Below, one piece after another: positions 36,962 to 47,261 of a stretch of 64,000 nucleotides of DNA. The notes under the pieces were generated by a model. That model was not told the origin of the DNA and did no database searches. It saw only the letters and a program-made list of their open reading frames with translations. Source of the stretch: Chryseobacterium sp. POL2 (GTDB taxonomy: Bacteria > Bacteroidota > Bacteroidia > Flavobacteriales > Weeksellaceae); assembly GCF_011058315.1 (NCBI RefSeq), contig NZ_CP049298.1, positions 1,364,001-1,428,000 of the forward strand, written 5' to 3'. The position numbers and the translations under genes were made by a program. Within the stretch, counting starts at the first letter, position 1; each line of letters starts with the position of its first letter.

Positions 36962-37062
36962 AAGTCTTAGTATTAAAGTGTTTATACAGATCTTTTTAGT
37001 TTCAAAAAACTTTTCAAATTTAATTAAAATTTGTATTATCGCATTTGCTAAAAATTAAAACT

Positions 37063-37641
37063 ATGCAGGATTTTTTATTTTATCTAAAACTCGGCTGGGA
37101 ACACATTATTTCTCTCGACGCTTTGGACCATCAACTTTTTATACTAGCCTTGGTTGCAGTATATTCTTTTAATGATTGGAAAAAAATATTAATTCTTGTA
37201 ACAGCCTTTACAATAGGCCATTCGGTGACATTAGCATTAAGTGTTTTCAATATGTTAAAAATCCCTTCCAATTGGGTAGAATTTTTAATTCCGTTGACCA
37301 TCACGATTACGGCCTTGGATAATATTCTGATGAGAAACAAACAAAAAAGCCTTATGACGATGAATTATTATCTGGCTTTATTTTTTGGATTAATCCACGG
37401 AATGGGTTTTGCAAACACCGCGCGAATGATGTTAGCAAAAGAGCAAAGTATTTTTGTGCCGCTTTTAGGCTTTAATATTGGTTTAGAACTTGGTCAAATT
37501 GTCGTTGTTTTTGCAATTTTAATCATTCTTTTTATATTATTAAACATCTTTAAAGTCAACAGAAAAGATTGGATTATGTTTGTTTCTTCAGGCGTTTTTG
37601 CTTTGGCTTTAAAAATAACTTTAGAAAGAATTCCGTTTTAG
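37063..37641 (+). CDS. HupE/UreJ family membrane protein
   Basis: A 192-aa protein from the ATG at 37063. It opens with LKLGWEHIISLDALDHQLFI, the family's W-x-H-I and D-H-x-L-F signature, and has six or so membrane helices with GHSVTLALS and FGLIHGMGFA motifs. HupE/UreJ proteins are metal (nickel or cobalt) permease-like. No hydrogenase or urease is nearby, so the substrate is open. Confidence 0.78.
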   Translation: MQDFLFYLKLGWEHIISLDALDHQLFILALVAVYSFNDWKKILILVTAFTIGHSVTLALSVFNMLKIPSNWVEFLIPLTITITALDNILMRNKQKSLMTMNYYLALFFGLIHGMGFANTARMMLAKEQSIFVPLLGFNIGLELGQIVVVFAILIILFILLNIFKVNRKDWIMFVSSGVFALALKITLERIPF

Positions 37642-37706
37642 ACTAATAAAAATGTAACTTTTTCATAACTTCGTTACACTAATCTTATTCATAATCTTCA
37701 TTCGAA

Positions 37707-40082
37707 ATGAAATTAAAAATATCAGCAATCGCTATTAGCTGTTCTGCATTAGTATTTGCGCAGAACATTCAAAACAATCCAGGAAGCAATCATGGAAACA
37801 AATTTGAACAATTAGGCACGATTCTTCCAACACCTAATTCTTATAGAGCTGCTTCTGGAGCGCCTGGACATGCCTATTGGCAGAACCGTGCAGATTATGA
37901 CATTTCGGCATATTTGGATGAAGACAAACGCAATCTACGTGGTGTAGAAACTGTAACCTACCACAACAATTCGCCAGACACTTTGGATTACATCTGGTTG
38001 CAATTGGATGAAAATCAACAATCAAGCGTTAAAAATGCGAATTATCAATTTTCATCAAAGCTTCCAACAACGATAACAAGTGACAACTTAAAAACCACCG
38101 ACCTTCCTGCCAAAGACAATTCTTACGGGGTTAATTTAACGAAAGTTACAGATGCATCAGGCAAAAACCTTAGTTATGTGGTTAACAAAACCATGATGCG
38201 AATTGACCTTCCAAAAGCTATAAAAAAAGGCGAAACATTTACATTTAAAATCGAATGGAATTATAATATCCCCAACCGAATCCAACTTGGCGGTCGTGGA
38301 GGTTATGAGTTTTTCCCTGAAGATGGCAACGACTTATACACCATCACGCAATGGTTCCCACGACTTTGCGTCTATAGCGATTTCCAAGGTTGGCAGAACC
38401 ACCAATTCACTGGGCGTGGAGAATTTGCTTTGGTGTTCGGGAATTATAAAGTAAGTATTAATGTTCCTGCGGATCATATTGTTGGCGCAACTGGCGAAGG
38501 AAAAAACTTCGACAAAGTTCTAACATCTGCACAATTTGCAAGATATCAACAAGCGAAAACCGCGAAAGAACCCATTGAAATTGTCACTTTAGAGGAAGCT
38601 AAAAAAGCTGAAAAATCTAAATCCAAAGAACGTAAAACTTGGATTTTTGAAGCCAAAGATGTGCGTGATTTTGCTTGGACATCGTCACGAAAATTTGTTT
38701 GGGACGGGATGAATGTCAACATTCCAGAAAACAACAACAATGTAATGGCCATGAGTCTTTATGGCAAAGAAGCCTATGGACTTTACCGAAAATATTCGAC
38801 AAAAGCGGTAGCGCATACCATCAAAACTTATTCAGAATTTACGGTGCCATATCCGTATCCTGTAGCGCAATCTGTAGAAGCTGCCAATGGTATGGAATAT
38901 CCGATGATTTGTTTCAATTACGGAAGAACCGAGAAAGACGGCACGTATTCTGAAGCGATAAAAAACGGCATGATTGGCGTAATTATCCATGAAGTGGGGC
39001 ACAATTTTTTTCCAATGATTATCAACTCCGACGAAAGACAATGGAGCTGGATGGATGAAGGGCTGAACACTTTTGTACAGTTTTTAACAGAAACAAAATG
39101 GGATAACAAGTTCCCTTCTAGACGTGGTCCAGCAGACAAAATTGTTGATTATATGAAATTGCCAAAAGATCAACTAGAACCGATTATGAGCAACTCCGAA
39201 AACATTGTTCAGTTTGGCCCAAATGCATATTCTAAACCAGCGACAGGACTTAATATTCTTCGCGAAACTGTTATGGGACGCGATTTATTCGATCAAGCTT
39301 TCAAAACTTACTCCAAGCGTTGGGCATTTCGTCATCCAGAACCTGCAGATTTTTTCAGAACCATGGAAGATGCTAGTGGAGAAGATTTGGATTGGTTTTG
39401 GAGAGGTTGGTTTTACAGCACAGATCCTGTTGACATTGCTTTATCAAAAGTTTCTTTAGCGAAACCAAATTTCGATGCAAAACCAAATTCTAGACAAATT
39501 AATTATAAAATAGATCCACCCGCAGAAGATGACATTAATGACATTTCTAAAGTAAGAGCGCGTGAGCAAAAAACAAAATTTTATGTTGATGAGGACAAAG
39601 ATCTGCAAGATTTCTATTACCGCTATGCAAGAGGTCAGGAAAAAATAGACACCAACAAAACCTATTCTTTCACCGAAGATTATTTTGACAGCTTATCAAA
39701 AGATGAACAAAATAAATTCAAAAACATACAAGCCTACCAATTGGATTTTGAAAATAAAGGAGGTATGGTGATGCCTATTATTTTAGAATTTACTTTTGAA
39801 GATGGATCAAAACTAGAGGACCATATCCCAGCACAAATCTGGCGACATAACGAACAGAAGGTTTCTAAAATCTATTATTTTGATAAAAGATTAAAATCTG
39901 TACAACTAGATCCACGCAAACAAACTGCCGATATCGACATCTCTAACAATTATTGGTCAACAACGGACAATGCTTTGCCAGAAAGCAAGTTCCAAGTTTT
40001 CAAACAAAAACAACAAGGCGCCGTGCGCGGTGCTTCTAATGGACAGCTTAATCCAATGCAGGCATCCGGAAAAAGTAAATAA
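37707..40082 (+). CDS. M1-family metallopeptidase, secreted
   Basis: A 791-aa protein with a signal peptide (MKLKISAIAISCSALVFAQ). The zinc site is H428-E-V-G-H, with the third ligand E in WSWMDEGLN 18 residues on. The upstream GMEYP motif is the M1 substrate-binding element (AMEN/GxMEN position). A long C-terminal region (about 600-791) lacks a T9SS sorting domain. The enzyme removes N-terminal residues from peptides, probably in the periplasm. Confidence 0.85.
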   Translation: MKLKISAIAISCSALVFAQNIQNNPGSNHGNKFEQLGTILPTPNSYRAASGAPGHAYWQNRADYDISAYLDEDKRNLRGVETVTYHNNSPDTLDYIWLQLDENQQSSVKNANYQFSSKLPTTITSDNLKTTDLPAKDNSYGVNLTKVTDASGKNLSYVVNKTMMRIDLPKAIKKGETFTFKIEWNYNIPNRIQLGGRGGYEFFPEDGNDLYTITQWFPRLCVYSDFQGWQNHQFTGRGEFALVFGNYKVSINVPADHIVGATGEGKNFDKVLTSAQFARYQQAKTAKEPIEIVTLEEAKKAEKSKSKERKTWIFEAKDVRDFAWTSSRKFVWDGMNVNIPENNNNVMAMSLYGKEAYGLYRKYSTKAVAHTIKTYSEFTVPYPYPVAQSVEAANGMEYPMICFNYGRTEKDGTYSEAIKNGMIGVIIHEVGHNFFPMIINSDERQWSWMDEGLNTFVQFLTETKWDNKFPSRRGPADKIVDYMKLPKDQLEPIMSNSENIVQFGPNAYSKPATGLNILRETVMGRDLFDQAFKTYSKRWAFRHPEPADFFRTMEDASGEDLDWFWRGWFYSTDPVDIALSKVSLAKPNFDAKPNSRQINYKIDPPAEDDINDISKVRAREQKTKFYVDEDKDLQDFYYRYARGQEKIDTNKTYSFTEDYFDSLSKDEQNKFKNIQAYQLDFENKGGMVMPIILEFTFEDGSKLEDHIPAQIWRHNEQKVSKIYYFDKRLKSVQLDPRKQTADIDISNNYWSTTDNALPESKFQVFKQKQQGAVRGASNGQLNPMQASGKSK

Positions 40083-40096
40083 TATTGTCGACCTTC

Positions 40097-40153
40097 AAAA
40101 GAGGTTTTGTCCTAAAAATGTAAAAAGTAAGTTTAGCACAAAATCTCTTTTTT
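40097..40153 (+). terminator. Terminator of the M1 peptidase gene
   Basis: AAAAGAGGTTTTGT pairs with ACAAAATCTCTTTT (one G-T pair) across a 27-nt loop and is followed by T residues. The rest of the interval to groES (40154-40427) has no gene. Confidence 0.55.
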
Positions 40154-40427
40154 CGGCCTTGTTAATAAACATTAATTTTTAATAACAATTTTATTATCAA
40201 TAACTTTCCCCATGTCAAACCCATTTGCCCCGCAATAAAATCCGAATTAATTCGTGAAAATTAGATAAAAACAGCTTCCCTCATTATTCTTTTTCTGCCA
40301 AAATTTCACATTTTTATTTTTCTTCTGCCAATATTTATCCAAGAACCCTAGACAAAGCACCAAGAACCAAGATGGCACATTCTTGGAGAATAAGAGAATA
40401 GATAAAAATTAAAAAATAAATATAATT

Positions 40428-40706
40428 ATGTCAGTTAATTTCAAACCACTTTCAGATAGAGTTCTTGTTGAGCCTATCGCTGCAGAAACTAAGACTGCTT
40501 CAGGAATCATTATCCCAGACACAGCTAAAGAAAAACCACAAGAAGGTACCGTAGTTGCTGTTGGAGCTGGAAAAAAAGACGAACCTATGACGGTAAAAGT
40601 TGGAGACAAAGTACTTTATGGAAAATATTCTGGTCAAGAATTAAAATTAGATGGCAAAGATTTCTTAATCGTTAGAGAAGCTGACCTTTTAGGAATTATT
40701 GGTTAA
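40428..40706 (+). CDS. groES: GroES co-chaperonin
   Basis: A 92-aa Cpn10: [20 protein letters not shown], the mobile loop ([17 protein letters not shown]) and the C-terminal [15 protein letters not shown] are all present. It forms the heptameric lid of GroEL. Unusually, a four-helix-bundle gene separates it from groEL. Confidence 0.97.
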   Translation: MSVNFKPLSDRVLVEPIAAETKTASGIIIPDTAKEKPQEGTVVAVGAGKKDEPMTVKVGDKVLYGKYSGQELKLDGKDFLIVREADLLGIIG

Positions 40707-40729
40707 TTGCTATAGACAATAGGCAATAG

Positions 40730-40745
40730 GCATTAAGCTATAAGC
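40730..40745 (+). repeat. Left inverted repeat flanking the four-helix-bundle gene
   Basis: GCATTAAGCTATAAGC, matching 15 of 16 bases with the reverse complement of 41118-41133. Just upstream is a short tandem of CAATAGG units (40718-40730). Confidence 0.7.
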
Positions 40746-40746
40746 A

Positions 40747-41103
40747 ATGAGAGATTTCAGAAAATATGATGTTTGGCAACTAAATCATGAGTTTGTTTTA
40801 GAAATTTACAAAATCACCAATGACTTTCCCAAAGAAGAATTATATAATCTTACATCTCAATTACGAAGAGCTAGTGCTTCAATTCCAACAAATATAAGTG
40901 AAGGTTGTGGACGAAATTCAGATAAAGAATTTAATCATTTCCTAAACATTGCTTTAGGTTCAGCTTCTGAAACTGAATATTTAATTATTCTTTCAAAAGA
41001 TTTAGACTTAATTGATAATTCAACAGCTTCAAATCTTTTAGAAAAATTAAATCATTTCAAAAGAAAATTATATAAATTAAAAGAAAAATTAAACTCGCAT
41101 TAA
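40747..41103 (+). CDS. Four-helix-bundle protein (23S rRNA-IVS / S23 family)
   Basis: A 118-aa protein with the S23 family pattern: FRKYDVWQLNHEFVLEIYKI, FPKEELYNLTSQLRRASASI, NISEGCGRNSDKEFNHFLNI and ALGSASETEYLI. The family is known from ORFs in 23S rRNA intervening sequences and is related to the Avd protein of diversity-generating retroelements; its biochemical role is not established. Here it is inserted in groES-groEL, with inverted repeats on both sides and no reverse transcriptase near. It begins 40 bp after groES. Confidence 0.85.
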   Translation: MRDFRKYDVWQLNHEFVLEIYKITNDFPKEELYNLTSQLRRASASIPTNISEGCGRNSDKEFNHFLNIALGSASETEYLIILSKDLDLIDNSTASNLLEKLNHFKRKLYKLKEKLNSH

Positions 41104-41117
41104 GAATATAGCCGAAA

Positions 41118-41133
41118 GCTTATCGCTTAATGC
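41118..41133 (-). repeat. Right inverted repeat flanking the four-helix-bundle gene
   Basis: GCTTATCGCTTAATGC; its reverse complement equals the left repeat except at one base. It lies 14 bp after the gene and 16 bp before the groEL start. Confidence 0.7.
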
Positions 41134-41137
41134 TTAA

Positions 41138-42775
<1,638 letters not shown>

Positions 42776-42800
42776 GCATCTTTGATGCCCAAAATAAAAA

Positions 42801-42828
42801 CCGTTCAGAAATTCTGAACGGTTTTTTT
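42801..42828 (+). terminator. groEL terminator
   Basis: CCGTTCAGA and TCTGAACGG form a 9-bp stem with a 3-nt loop and a seven-T tail. Confidence 0.92.
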
Positions 42829-42881
42829 ATTATTCCTATGTCCCGTCCTGAAATAGCGATACAAAAAAAATAATCGTTATT

Positions 42882-43310
42882 ATGGAAGAAAGAAACAATT
42901 ATGTCAAACGCACTCAGCGCGATTACAGTATGTCTTTTAAGTTGAACGTTGTAAAAGAAATCGAGTCTGGAGAACTCTCTACCACTGTTGCTTGCCGAAA
43001 ATATGGCATCCAAGCTCGAAGCACAGTTGTGAGTTGGCTCAGAAAATTTGGTACCTTTGATTGGGAGAACCAAACGCCTTCGAATATGCCAAAGTCACCA
43101 GAACAAAAGATCATGGAGCTTGAAGCCCAAGTAAAGCTTTTGCAAAAGCAGAAGGCTTTCCTTGAGAAACAGGCTTATGTGGCTGATAAAAAAGCCATTA
43201 TTTTCGATATGATGATTAACCTTGCCGAAGAGGAATATCAAATTGATATACGAAAAAACTCACCACCCGAACTATCGACTCTTTCCGAAAGGAACAAAAA
43301 GAAACCATAA
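42882..43310 (+). CDS. IS3-family OrfA
   Basis: A 142-aa HTH protein: residues 10-65 (YSMSFKLNVVKEIESGELST, KYGIQARSTVVSWLRKFG) bind the terminal repeats; residues 75-100 form a leucine-zipper-like helix. The sequence after the heptamer at 43253 is the non-shifted tail of OrfA alone. Confidence 0.9.
   Translation: MEERNNYVKRTQRDYSMSFKLNVVKEIESGELSTTVACRKYGIQARSTVVSWLRKFGTFDWENQTPSNMPKSPEQKIMELEAQVKLLQKQKAFLEKQAYVADKKAIIFDMMINLAEEEYQIDIRKNSPPELSTLSERNKKKP
43253..43259 (+). promoter_or_regulatory. -1 frameshift heptamer A AAA AAC
   Basis: In the orfA frame the codons read CGA AAA AAC, the canonical X XXY YYZ slippery site. Slipping back one base leads straight into the orfB frame (ctc acc acc cga), giving one OrfAB protein of about 429 aa. 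Confidence 0.8.
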
Positions 43311-43324
43311 GTTTCTCCTGTGAA

Positions 43325-44170
43325 TTGTTCGGGGTGGACCGACAGGTTTATTATCGTCATTTAAAGCGAAGAGCAAAGCGGCAGCAAAGTGCACAGCAGG
43401 TTGTGGATTGGGTTGGAGAAATAAGGATTGTCCATCCCAAAATGGGTGGAAAAAAATTATATTTTCTTTTGAAAGAGAAACTTGAAATCTTAAAGATTGG
43501 CAGAGACAAATTCTTTGATATCCTAAGAGCTAACCATTTGTTAATCATCCCTAAAAGATGTTATCACAAAACAACCAATTCGTATCATCGTTTTAAGAAA
43601 CATAAAAATTTAATTAAAGATTATCAATGCAGAAAACCAAATAATGTATGGGTGTCGGATATCACCTACTTGGGAAACAGAGAAAATCCTGCCTATTTAA
43701 GCTTGATAACCGATGCTTATTCTAAGAAAATCGTAGGCTTTGACGTGTCGGATTCTTTGGCTACAGCATCTTGTTTAAATGCTCTAAAAATGGCATTGAA
43801 AAAAGAAAACCCGAAGAGTCTTATTCATCACTCAGACAGAGGATTACAATATTGTTCCGATGATTATCAAAAGTTATTAAAAAAGCATAAAATACGTTGT
43901 AGTATGACACAAGAATCAGATCCTTATGAGAATGCCATAGCCGAAAGAATTAATGGAATTTTAAAACAAGAGTATGATATTGATAAATCTAATGTAGATT
44001 TGAATACAAGAAAGATTTTGGTCAAACAAACCGTAAAGGTCTATAATGAGTTACGACCGCATTTGTCAAACTATTATTTAACACCGATGCAAATACACCA
44101 GCAACAAGATTTAATACCAAAATCGTACAAAAAGAAAAACAGTACAAATACGAATATATGTACTGTTTAA
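43325..44170 (+). CDS. IS3-family transposase OrfB (DDE), made as OrfAB
   Basis: The catalytic triad is visible: D in WVSDITYLG, D in IHHSDRGLQYCS and E in NAIAERINGILK. An HTH_21-like region precedes the core. There is no convincing independent start (the frame opens at a TTG), so production depends on the -1 shift from orfA. The element appears functional. Confidence 0.9.
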   Translation: MFGVDRQVYYRHLKRRAKRQQSAQQVVDWVGEIRIVHPKMGGKKLYFLLKEKLEILKIGRDKFFDILRANHLLIIPKRCYHKTTNSYHRFKKHKNLIKDYQCRKPNNVWVSDITYLGNRENPAYLSLITDAYSKKIVGFDVSDSLATASCLNALKMALKKENPKSLIHHSDRGLQYCSDDYQKLLKKHKIRCSMTQESDPYENAIAERINGILKQEYDIDKSNVDLNTRKILVKQTVKVYNELRPHLSNYYLTPMQIHQQQDLIPKSYKKKNSTNTNICTV

Positions 44171-44351
44171 AATAAAATTTTATTGGTCTAATCCTGTATC
44201 ATTTTTTCAGGACGTTACACTAATTCAAAAGCAAGTAAAACAAAATACAATTTCAACAACAACTAAAGCTTACATTTAAAAAAATCATAACATATTCAAA
44301 CTTAGTTAACAAATTATTTATAAATATTATTAACTTTATAAAATAATTACA

Positions 44352-44367
44352 TACCCCAAATTCGGTA
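44352..44367. promoter_or_regulatory. NarL-type 7-2-7 site upstream of the response regulator
   Basis: TACCCCA-AA-TTCGGTA: two inverted heptamers of the TACYYMT kind with a 2-bp gap, 46 bp before the regulator start. The same layout occurs upstream of the ferredoxin gene at 49115. Confidence 0.5.
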
Positions 44368-44413
44368 TTTTATATGTCATAATTTTTTATAATTTTTGTA
44401 TAAACTAATAACC

Positions 44414-45046
44414 ATGAAAATCCAAGTTGCTATTGTCGAAGACGATAAGAACTATAATAACACGCTTAAAAAGCTGATTAATTATAATGAGCAAATGTGT
44501 TGTGTCGGGCAGTTTTTTTCGGGCAAAGCAGCTCTGGATAATCTGGTAACACTCAAGCCTGAAATCGTACTCATGGATCTTCAACTCTATGATTCTTGGG
44601 GGACCGACATTATTAGGGATTTAAAAATTCAAGATTCCAAAATACAATTTATCATTTGTACCAATTATGAAGACGACGAAAAAGTTTTTGACGCGCTTCG
44701 TTCTGGCGCTGTTGGTTATTTAATAAAAGGCGAAAGTTTAGAAAATATAACCCAAGCTATTATTACGGCATACAATGGCGGCAGTCCTATGAGTAACAAT
44801 ATTGCCAAAAAAGTATTGCTCCATTTTCAACATCAGGAACAAGATCAACAATTGGTAGACGAATTAACACCTACCGAAAAATACACTCTCAATGGCTTGG
44901 CAGAAGGGCTTCAGTACAAAGAAATTGCCGCTAACAAAGGTATTTCTCCTGAAACCGTAAAAAAACACGTTGCCAGTATCTATCGTAAACTAAATGTCAA
45001 CAACAAAGTTGAAGCACTTAATAAACTGAATTATAACAAATATTAA
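44414..45046 (+). CDS. NarL/FixJ-family response regulator
   Basis: A 210-aa protein from the ATG at 44414. The receiver domain (1-120) has the acidic pair E9/D10/D11, phospho-acceptor D55 (VLMDLQ), Thr in IICTNYEDD and Lys in GYLIKGES. The C-terminal LuxR HTH (about 145-205: LTPTEKYTLNGLAEGLQYKE, SPETVKKHVASIYRKL) is complete. Its partner is very likely the histidine kinase three genes on. A palindromic 7-2-7 site upstream suggests autoregulation. Confidence 0.88.
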   Translation: MKIQVAIVEDDKNYNNTLKKLINYNEQMCCVGQFFSGKAALDNLVTLKPEIVLMDLQLYDSWGTDIIRDLKIQDSKIQFIICTNYEDDEKVFDALRSGAVGYLIKGESLENITQAIITAYNGGSPMSNNIAKKVLLHFQHQEQDQQLVDELTPTEKYTLNGLAEGLQYKEIAANKGISPETVKKHVASIYRKLNVNNKVEALNKLNYNKY

Positions 45047-45060
45047 AAACATAACAAACC

Positions 45061-45672
45061 ATGAATCAGGATCAAGAACCACCAAACATATCAGGACCGA
45101 TTCCTCAGGATAAAGCCTTTGAAATGATGAAAAATTTCGAAGATGCTTTTGGTGGGGACATTCTTATTGGCAAAACTTTTAAAATAAGTTATACTTTATT
45201 ACAAGGTTTAATTAGCCAAAGAAAAGATTTGGTTTTACGATTTGCACAAGTTGACAAAGAACTCAATCTACTTTTTATTGATGAAAATACAAAAACCAAA
45301 TTACTAATCGATCCCCATGTTGCAGCAGAAGTTGACAGTACTGTAACCGATGCGATGCGAAATAACTTCAACGATGCTAGCAAAGGATTAAGACCGAAGT
45401 TTGATAACTACATCACAAGAATGTTTGACGACGGCACAACGCACGAGAACACGCGACAAATCACCATAACTTATGAAAATAATTTTGACGCCTTTGATCC
45501 TCAAAAATATACAGGAATAATTTTGCAAATGGCTATTGACAGCAATACAACTGATAGAGATAGATTACACAAATTAACTTTTGTAATGCATTTTGAACCC
45601 AAAGCGGCTTCTCCTACAAAAGTAGTCTATTACGATTTCATGCAGTTATGTCCGCCTGGTCAGTGTTTCTAA
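45061..45672 (+). CDS. Uncharacterised protein of the two-component operon
   Basis: A 203-aa protein without a signal peptide or membrane helix. It is an alpha/beta mixture with FKISYTLLQGLISQRKDLVL and a Cys-containing end (FMQLCPPGQCF). I do not recognise it. It follows the response regulator by 14 bp and its stop touches the start of the membrane-protein gene, so it is part of the signalling operon. Confidence 0.6.
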   Translation: MNQDQEPPNISGPIPQDKAFEMMKNFEDAFGGDILIGKTFKISYTLLQGLISQRKDLVLRFAQVDKELNLLFIDENTKTKLLIDPHVAAEVDSTVTDAMRNNFNDASKGLRPKFDNYITRMFDDGTTHENTRQITITYENNFDAFDPQKYTGIILQMAIDSNTTDRDRLHKLTFVMHFEPKAASPTKVVYYDFMQLCPPGQCF

Positions 45673-46257
45673 ATGACTGTACTATATATTTATTTAGTTA
45701 TTGTTCTATTATGTTTTGCTTCTTCTATTATCAACAAAGAAGCAAAACATAATTTTCTATGGCTTTATTTTGCTTCGGTTTTTACATGTGAGATACTCAA
45801 TATATTAAAGATTTTACCTTACATGGTATATGTCCTTACAATGCCTATTTATATATTATTCTTTATTTATTATTTTAGTTCAGAAGAAAAAAACAAAATA
45901 ATAAGTTGGATACTCGCGATAGGAACACTTATTACAAGTACACTCTACTATAAAAAAGATGTCAATTATCAAATCATACTAAGCGTTAATATGAGCTTTG
46001 TCTATATTTTTCTAAGCTTACGATGGTTTTTTCTACAACTGCAACATACAGATCTGATTCCTATTTTTAAAAAACAAAAATTTTGGGTGTCAACCAGTCT
46101 TCTTTTTTTCGGAATCGTCTTTATATTCCGGATGGTTCCTGTCAATATTTTTGATGTCGTTGATAAAGATTTTTTAATGGCGATCAATAAAAGTTTTCAT
46201 TATGCCGTAATTATATCTTATCTTTTATTTTTAAAAGCAACAACTTGTAAAGCATGA
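45673..46257 (+). CDS. Six-helix membrane protein, possible sensor partner
   Basis: A 194-aa protein made almost entirely of about six hydrophobic helices. It starts directly at the base after the previous stop and overlaps the kinase start by 4 bp (ATGA). The kinase has only one membrane helix, so this protein may serve as a separate sensory or anchoring subunit; this is inferred from gene order. Confidence 0.65.
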   Translation: MTVLYIYLVIVLLCFASSIINKEAKHNFLWLYFASVFTCEILNILKILPYMVYVLTMPIYILFFIYYFSSEEKNKIISWILAIGTLITSTLYYKKDVNYQIILSVNMSFVYIFLSLRWFFLQLQHTDLIPIFKKQKFWVSTSLLFFGIVFIFRMVPVNIFDVVDKDFLMAINKSFHYAVIISYLLFLKATTCKA

Positions 46258-47057
46258 TTCTAGCCGTTCCTTATGAAGTAAAATTAACTTTTGCATTTGC
46301 TGTTGTGCTTTTGCTGCTTTTTATTGGCTTTCTCATCTTCGTCGTTTTACTTTATAACAAGAACCAAATCAATCATATTAAAGAAAACCAAATTAAAGAT
46401 ATTGAACATAAAAACCTTATTCTCCAAAAAGAAATAGAAAAACAAAAATCCTTACAATCCGAAAGAGAAAGGATTTCGCATGACATGCACGATGATATAG
46501 GCGCGGGACTTTCTGCCATTAAATTGCAATCCGAAATCCTCAAACACAACATCGATAACAAAAGTATTAGCAAAACAGAAATCGATGAACTTATCCGGAT
46601 TTCTGAAGAGATTAATCTTTCTATGCGGGAAATATTATGGTCTCTTAATTCTTCAAACGATAATCTGCGCCGCATGATTGACTATTGCCAAAACTATGTG
46701 GACAGTTATTTATCCAAAACAGATATTGAGTTTTCATATTCCCAAAACATTGAAAATCCGGACAAAATAGTGAGCGCCGAGATACGTCGCAATGTGTTAT
46801 TAATTATAAAAGAAGCCTGCCACAATATCGTAAAACACAGCCAGGCAACCCATGTTAGTTTTGATGTTAAAGAAAATCAAAATGACATTGCAATTACAAT
46901 TCAAGACAATGGAATCGGCATACAGCAAGAACGCGTGGATGGCTACGGACTAACAACCATGAAATCTCGAGCAGAAAGTATCGGCGGTGATTTTGAAATC
47001 TGTAAAGAGTCCAAAGGCACCAAAATTAATATCAGCATAAAACTAGACCACGAATAA
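46254..47057 (+). CDS. Sensor histidine kinase (HisKA_3 type)
   Basis: A 267-aa kinase. One N-terminal membrane helix (about 12-34) and a coiled coil lead to the dimerization box ERERISHDMHDDIGAGLSAI with the phospho-acceptor His, then a HATPase domain (IIKEACHNIVKHSQATHVSF N box, DNGIGI G1, GYGLTTMKSRAES G2). The family pairs with NarL/LuxR regulators, matching the regulator at 44414. Confidence 0.88.
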   Translation: MILAVPYEVKLTFAFAVVLLLLFIGFLIFVVLLYNKNQINHIKENQIKDIEHKNLILQKEIEKQKSLQSERERISHDMHDDIGAGLSAIKLQSEILKHNIDNKSISKTEIDELIRISEEINLSMREILWSLNSSNDNLRRMIDYCQNYVDSYLSKTDIEFSYSQNIENPDKIVSAEIRRNVLLIIKEACHNIVKHSQATHVSFDVKENQNDIAITIQDNGIGIQQERVDGYGLTTMKSRAESIGGDFEICKESKGTKINISIKLDHE

Positions 47058-47058
47058 T

Positions 47059-47090
47059 AAAGGCTAGAACTTCTAAAGCCTTTGGTTTTT
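47059..47090 (+). terminator. Terminator of the two-component operon
   Basis: AAAGGCT and AGCCTTT form a 7-bp stem with an 11-nt loop followed by GGTTTTT. Confidence 0.7.
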
Positions 47091-47261
47091 CTTACATTCC
47101 TGCTTATATATAAATTCTACCATGCTTACATTATAACTTAAGTTGGGCACACCAAATTAAATTAACACTTGACAACTTCGTGTGTAAATATTTAAATAAA
47201 CTTAAATATGAATTGCTTTTAATTAAATTTTATATTTACAAAACCTAAACTTACTATTAAA

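Larger units (their letters stand above)
42839..44219 (+). mobile_element. Intact IS3-family element with 3-bp target duplication
   Basis: 1381 bp. Ends are TGTCCCGTCCTGAAATA and, on the other strand, TGTAACGTCCTGAAAAAA, so TG...CA termini are present. CTA flanks both sides (before 42839 and at 44220-44222). It carries orfA and orfB in a -1 arrangement with a slippery heptamer. It landed between the groEL terminator and the response-regulator promoter. Confidence 0.92.

Noticed and set aside
40747-41103. Avd component of a diversity-generating retroelement
   Set aside because: The protein fold fits, but no reverse transcriptase, template repeat or variable repeat is present nearby.
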